Shown: piece after piece, positions 25,888 to 28,547 of the stretch
Layout of the letters: every line of letters starts with the position of its first letter
Position numbering within the stretch: the stretch's first letter is position 1
Source: RGIG3528 sp964653855
GTDB lineage: Bacteria; Bacillota; Clostridia; Lachnospirales; Lachnospiraceae
DNA length: 28,547 nt
Direction of reading: 5' to 3'
Assembly (NCBI GenBank): GCA_964653855.1
Contig: CAZZFV010000027.1
Span: 1-28,547, forward strand
The notes under the pieces: model-generated
What the model saw: only the letters and a program-made list of their open reading frames with translations
What the model was told of the DNA's origin: nothing
The model's database searches: none
Made by a program: the position numbers and the translations under genes

Positions 25888-25941
25888 TCACTTTTTCGTA
25901 TCAATATTTCTCATAATTTTTTTCAAATCAATGTTTCTCAT
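25888..25941 (-). CDS. Possible 17-aa leader peptide upstream of pncB, internally duplicated
   Basis: An ATG at 25939-25941 opens a 17-codon frame, MRNIDLKKIMRNIDTKK, made of two 27-base tandem copies. Its TGA falls inside the pncB ribosome site, six bases from the pncB ATG. The preceding GTGAG is close to the ATG (three bases), so initiation would be weak. It might be a leader peptide coupled to pncB, or only a tandem duplication that happens to stay open. Confidence 0.3.
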   Translation of the reverse strand: MRNIDLKKIMRNIDTKK

Positions 25942-25949
25942 AAACTCAC

Positions 25950-25981
25950 AATGCCGGGGCAAATCCAAAATCCCCGGCATT
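25950..25981. other. GC-rich hairpin in the pncB upstream region
   Basis: AATGCCGGGG (25950-25959) and CCCCGGCATT (25972-25981) form a perfect 10-bp stem with a 12-base loop. No T-run follows on the minus strand, so it is not a standard terminator of the HdeD-like gene. It lies directly before the short repeated ORF. Confidence 0.6.
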
Positions 25982-26028
25982 ATTTATTGCTTTTTTAAAT
26001 CATTTTTGACTGTCGCAAATCTTTTTTG

Positions 26029-26034
26029 ATTATA
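26029..26034 (-). promoter_or_regulatory. Possible -10 box of pncB
   Basis: A perfect TATAAT on the minus strand lies about 150 bases upstream of pncB. No good -35 is seen 17 bases upstream. Transcription from here would include the GC-rich hairpin and the small repeated ORF. Confidence 0.3.
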
Positions 26035-26093
26035 TCTGATTGCCTTTTTTTACGACGGCATCTCGCAAATATTTTTTATGCTTCGTTACCGGT

Positions 26094-26960
26094 TTAATTT
26101 TGTGTATCGGAATTACCGGAAGCAGAATCGTTCACAGAATTGTCAACAGCATCCGTACCCGTCTGCGCCGCGGTATTATTGTTGTCCGATTTTTCAGTTT
26201 CTGTGTTTTCGGCGTCCACCGTTTCCGCGTCTCTCACTTCCGCCTTCGACTCCGTCACAACCTCTTCAAGGTCGATCACCTTGCCGTGCTTAGCTGCCTT
26301 TGCCGCTGCCTTCGCAGCTGCCTTTCTTTCCTTCTCGGAAAGCTTTTCCTGCATAACTCTTTCTTTTTCTGCCTGCTTAATCGCCTTTTCAACCTTCTTT
26401 TCGGCATTTCTGATACGGGCATGATCCGCAACAAATGTCATAACCGTCGCAAGATCGCAAATGCCGTCGATTATCATAAAAATACCCGAAAGCATGATAA
26501 TTGTGGTCTGTGCCACATCACGCTCCAAAATCAAAACAATACCGAGGCACAACGAAATCATCGATATTACAAGATTTATCCACCACTTGGGAGCGCCCGC
26601 ATATTTAAGTTCATAAGAAAATTGCGACTTAAAATAGGACTTCATGATGATGCCGACACCGATAAATATCCAAAGGATGTCAAACACAAAATCTGCGCCG
26701 AATACAAACAAAAATCCCACCGCTACGGCAAGCGCCGCAGGTATCACTCTGAATGTGAAAGGCTGCGTGCCCTTGTTTACGAGGATATTGACAAGTGAAA
26801 ATCCGCCGCAAAGAATAAAAAGTCCGCCGATTACGTAGCAAATAAAATGGCTCACTTCGTCGGGATACATGATCATGATTACTCCGACCGCAATGTCGAG
26901 AACGGCTGCCACAAAAAGTTCTTTTTTGATACTCTTAAACCAATTTGCAATGTGATTCAT
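26094..26960 (-). CDS. HdeD/DUF308-like membrane protein with long charged tail
   Basis: A 288-residue protein. About six membrane helices fill residues ~13-172 (VAAVLDIAVGVIMIM, FICYVIGGLFILCGGFSLV, AALAVAVGFLFVFGADF, LWIFIGVGIIM, WINLVISMISLCLGIVLIL, TTIIMLSGIFMIIDGICDL), as in the DUF308/HdeD family. A ~115-residue cytoplasmic tail follows: first Lys/Glu/Ala-rich (KKVEKAIKQAEKERVMQEKL, KAAAKAAAKAAKHG), probably coiled coil, then acidic and Asn/Thr/Ser-rich. The tail is unusual for the family. GGAGGT lies seven bases before ATG. Its function is unknown; acid-stress roles are known only for distant relatives. Confidence 0.8.
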   Translation of the reverse strand: MNHIANWFKSIKKELFVAAVLDIAVGVIMIMYPDEVSHFICYVIGGLFILCGGFSLVNILVNKGTQPFTFRVIPAALAVAVGFLFVFGADFVFDILWIFIGVGIIMKSYFKSQFSYELKYAGAPKWWINLVISMISLCLGIVLILERDVAQTTIIMLSGIFMIIDGICDLATVMTFVADHARIRNAEKKVEKAIKQAEKERVMQEKLSEKERKAAAKAAAKAAKHGKVIDLEEVVTESKAEVRDAETVDAENTETEKSDNNNTAAQTGTDAVDNSVNDSASGNSDTQN

Positions 26961-27009
26961 ACTTTACCTCCGATTGTATTCCTATGCCCTTTCAATGGGT
27001 TAACATAAC

Positions 27010-27097
27010 TTATCGGAAGTTGATTTTTACTTCCGATAAAAGAACCACGAAGTGGTTCGATAATCGATTATAGGAAGCGTTTTTTGCTTCCTATAAT
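27010..27097. repeat. Cluster of three consecutive perfect hairpins
   Basis: Three inverted repeats stand in a row: TTATCGGAAGT/ACTTCCGATAA (27010-27020 with 27029-27039, 11 bp), GAACCAC/GTGGTTC (27042-27048 with 27052-27058, 7 bp) and ATTATAGGAAGC/GCTTCCTATAAT (27067-27078 with 27086-27097, 12 bp). The outer two resemble each other. On the minus strand the middle one is followed by TTTT and may terminate icd transcription. They fill the icd-HdeD gap. Confidence 0.7.
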
Positions 27098-27148
27098 ATA
27101 TATATGAAAGTCAATGCATCCAAACACGGTGTATATGGCTGTCATGTA

Positions 27149-28354
27149 CTACATAGTTTCAAGCGTTTCCCTTATTGCCTTTATGAACTCTTCCGAATTA
27201 AGTACCGTAACGTCCTTAAGACTCGTGATAAGCGCAAGATCCTTTGTCATGCGGCCTGTTTCGATTGTCTTAATTGTTGCTTTTTCGAGTTTTTCCGCGA
27301 ACTCGACAAGCGCGTCGTTTTTGTCAAGCTCTCCGCGTTTTTTGAGTGCGCCCGTCCAGGCAAAAATCGTTGCTACGGAGTTTGTGGATGTTTCTTCACC
27401 CGCAAGATATTTATAATAATGTCTTTGAACGGTTCCGTGAGCCGCCTCGTATTCATACGCGCCCGTCGGCGAAACAAGAACAGACGTCATCATGGCAAGC
27501 GAACCGAATGCGCTCGAAACCATGTCCGACATAACGTCTCCGTCATAGTTCTTGCATGCCCATATAAATCCGCCCTTTGCCTTCATTATACGCGCAACGG
27601 CGTCATCGATAAGCGTGTAAAAATACGTAATGCCGAGTTCTTCGAATCTTGCCTTGTATTCTTTTTCGTAAAGGTCGTTAAAAATATCCTTAAAATTGTG
27701 ATCGTATTTTTTGGAAATCGTATCCTTTGTAGCAAACCACAAATCCTGCTTCGTCGCAATCGCATAATCAAAGCATGCGTGCGCAAACGAAGTGATCGAC
27801 TTATCCGTGTTGTGGATTCCCTGGATGATTCCGGGTCCCTTAAACTCATGAATCGTTTCCGAAATTTCTTTGCCGTCCGCACCCGTGAACACAAGCTTTG
27901 CGGTGCCCTCTCCCGGAACACGAATTTCAACGTTTTTATAAACATCACCGTATGCGTGACGCGCAAGCGTAATCGGCTTTTCCCAGTTTTTAACGCAAGG
28001 CTCTATTCCTTTTACAATAATGGGAGTACGGAAAACCGTTCCGTCAAGAATCGCTCTGATTGTGCCGTTGGGGCTCTTCCACATTTCCTTTAAATTGTAC
28101 TCTTTCACTCTTGCCGCGTTCGGTGTGATTGTTGCGCATTTAACCGCAACACCGTACTTAAGCGTTGCATTTGCGGAATCAACGGTTACCTTATCATCCG
28201 TTTCATCCCTGTGTTTAAGCCCAAGGTCATAATATTCCGTCTTTAAATCTATATATGGGGTCAAAAGCTCATCCTTTATCATTTTCCAAAGGATTCTTGT
28301 CATCTCGTCCCCGTCCATCTCAACAAGCGGTGTCGTCATTTGAATTTTAGCCAT
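27149..28354 (-). CDS. icd: NADP-dependent isocitrate dehydrogenase, eukaryotic-like type
   Basis: A 401-residue enzyme that oxidatively decarboxylates isocitrate to 2-oxoglutarate. It is of the dimeric eukaryotic-like class, not the E. coli type: WKSPNGTIRAILDGTVFR with Ser94, Asn96 and Arg100 binds isocitrate, ARHAYGDVY holds Arg132, and KGGFIWACKNYDGDVMSDM carries the metal-binding aspartates. EYEAAHGTVQRHY is the NADP-binding region. The start is ATG 28352-28354 behind GGAGA; an ATG six codons upstream lacks a ribosome site. It has its own promoter. It likely makes 2-oxoglutarate for glutamate synthesis in an incomplete citric-acid cycle. Confidence 0.95.
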   Translation of the reverse strand: MAKIQMTTPLVEMDGDEMTRILWKMIKDELLTPYIDLKTEYYDLGLKHRDETDDKVTVDSANATLKYGVAVKCATITPNAARVKEYNLKEMWKSPNGTIRAILDGTVFRTPIIVKGIEPCVKNWEKPITLARHAYGDVYKNVEIRVPGEGTAKLVFTGADGKEISETIHEFKGPGIIQGIHNTDKSITSFAHACFDYAIATKQDLWFATKDTISKKYDHNFKDIFNDLYEKEYKARFEELGITYFYTLIDDAVARIMKAKGGFIWACKNYDGDVMSDMVSSAFGSLAMMTSVLVSPTGAYEYEAAHGTVQRHYYKYLAGEETSTNSVATIFAWTGALKKRGELDKNDALVEFAEKLEKATIKTIETGRMTKDLALITSLKDVTVLNSEEFIKAIRETLETM

Positions 28355-28434
28355 TTTATGTCTCCGTTTCATGTGTTTTTTTTAAGTATTTTCGCGGCTT
28401 TTACAGATTTACCGTCCGCCTTAACAGATTTTAT

Positions 28435-28463
28435 AATTTATCACAATAAAGTGTTTTTAACAA
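28435..28463 (-). promoter_or_regulatory. Probable promoter of icd
   Basis: On the minus strand TTGTTA (28458-28463), a 17-base spacer and TAAATT (28435-28440) lie about 80 bases before the start codon. Two 12-base direct repeats overlap the -35 region. Confidence 0.45.
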
Positions 28464-28473
28464 GTGTTTTTAA
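28449..28473. repeat. 12-bp tandem direct repeat at the icd promoter
   Basis: AAGTGTTTTTAA occurs at 28449-28460 and again at 28462-28473, with a period of 13 bases. An AGTTAACT palindrome follows at 28473-28480. The spacing and place suggest a regulator-binding site, but no regulator is known. Confidence 0.55.
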
Positions 28474-28509
28474 GTTAACTGCCGATTAAATAAATATGAC
28501 CAATATAAC

Positions 28510-28536
28510 AAAAAAAGCTTCGTATGTTACGAAGCT
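28510..28536 (-). terminator. Intrinsic terminator of a gene beyond the right edge
   Basis: On the minus strand GCTTCGTA and TACGAAGC (28528-28535 with 28517-28524) form an 8-bp stem with a three-base loop, followed by seven T residues. It should end a minus-strand gene lying to the right of the window. Confidence 0.85.
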
Positions 28537-28547
28537 CTTTTTCTTAA

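Noticed and set aside
26040..26798. 252-codon plus-strand frame with many Arg/Cys/His residues
   Set aside because: It is antisense to the HdeD-like gene, whose membrane helices and GGAGGT site are convincing.
27104..28093. 329-codon open frame on the plus strand
   Set aside because: It is fully antisense to the well-supported icd gene, has no family-like sequence and no ribosome site, and is rich in Arg, Cys and Phe as shadow frames are.

Overview
The window looks like a chromosomal segment of a Gram-positive, moderately AT-rich Clostridia member, most likely a plant-fibre-degrading Lachnospiraceae-type gut or rumen bacterium. This rests on strong GGAGG ribosome sites, lipoprotein and cell-wall sorting signals, paired DUF624/YesL genes, a Cthe_2159-like surface protein and a eukaryotic-type NADP isocitrate dehydrogenase. 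The taxonomy is inferred, because no rRNA or tRNA is present.

Left region (1-6.5 kb), carbohydrate sensing and hemicellulose/pectin use. A secreted protein with carbohydrate-binding-like modules runs off the left edge and is divergent from an AraC-family regulator. Two tandem YesL-like membrane proteins follow, behind a roughly 200-nt leader that folds into nested hairpins. Next come a cytoplasmic SGNH esterase of the rhamnogalacturonan-acetylesterase type and a convergent DUF1961 (YesU-like) gene.

Central minus-strand operon (15.6 kb down to 5.8 kb). One good promoter (15599-15628) precedes five tightly packed or overlapping genes: a lipoprotein membrane-fusion protein, a 615-aa protein that looks like two membrane-fusion units in one chain, a ten-helix FtsX-type permease, a cytoplasmic GH115 alpha-glucuronidase and the DUF1961 protein. 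The exporter-like set resembles YknX/YknZ or MacA/MacB, but no ATPase gene lies in the window. Its co-operonic link to an intracellular glucuronidase is the most unusual arrangement here. Upstream is a 1060-aa DUF5107-TPR protein, probably also carbohydrate-related.

Right region (19-28.5 kb), mostly housekeeping and surface genes. It holds a PlsC acyltransferase plus diacylglycerol-kinase-like pair, a large Cthe_2159-type beta-helix lipoprotein, a 217-aa protein of unknown function, a small Pro/Thr-rich protein with both a lipobox-like and a sortase-like signal, nicotinate phosphoribosyltransferase (pncB) preceded by a 17-codon internally duplicated ORF, a DUF308/HdeD-like membrane protein, and NADP-isocitrate dehydrogenase. 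Clear intrinsic terminators lie after the lipid-kinase gene, between the convergent genes at 23.17 kb, after the Pro/Thr-rich gene, and at the right edge for a gene outside the window.

No gene-free stretch exceeds 300 bases. I saw no tRNA, rRNA, CRISPR array, insertion sequence or phage gene.
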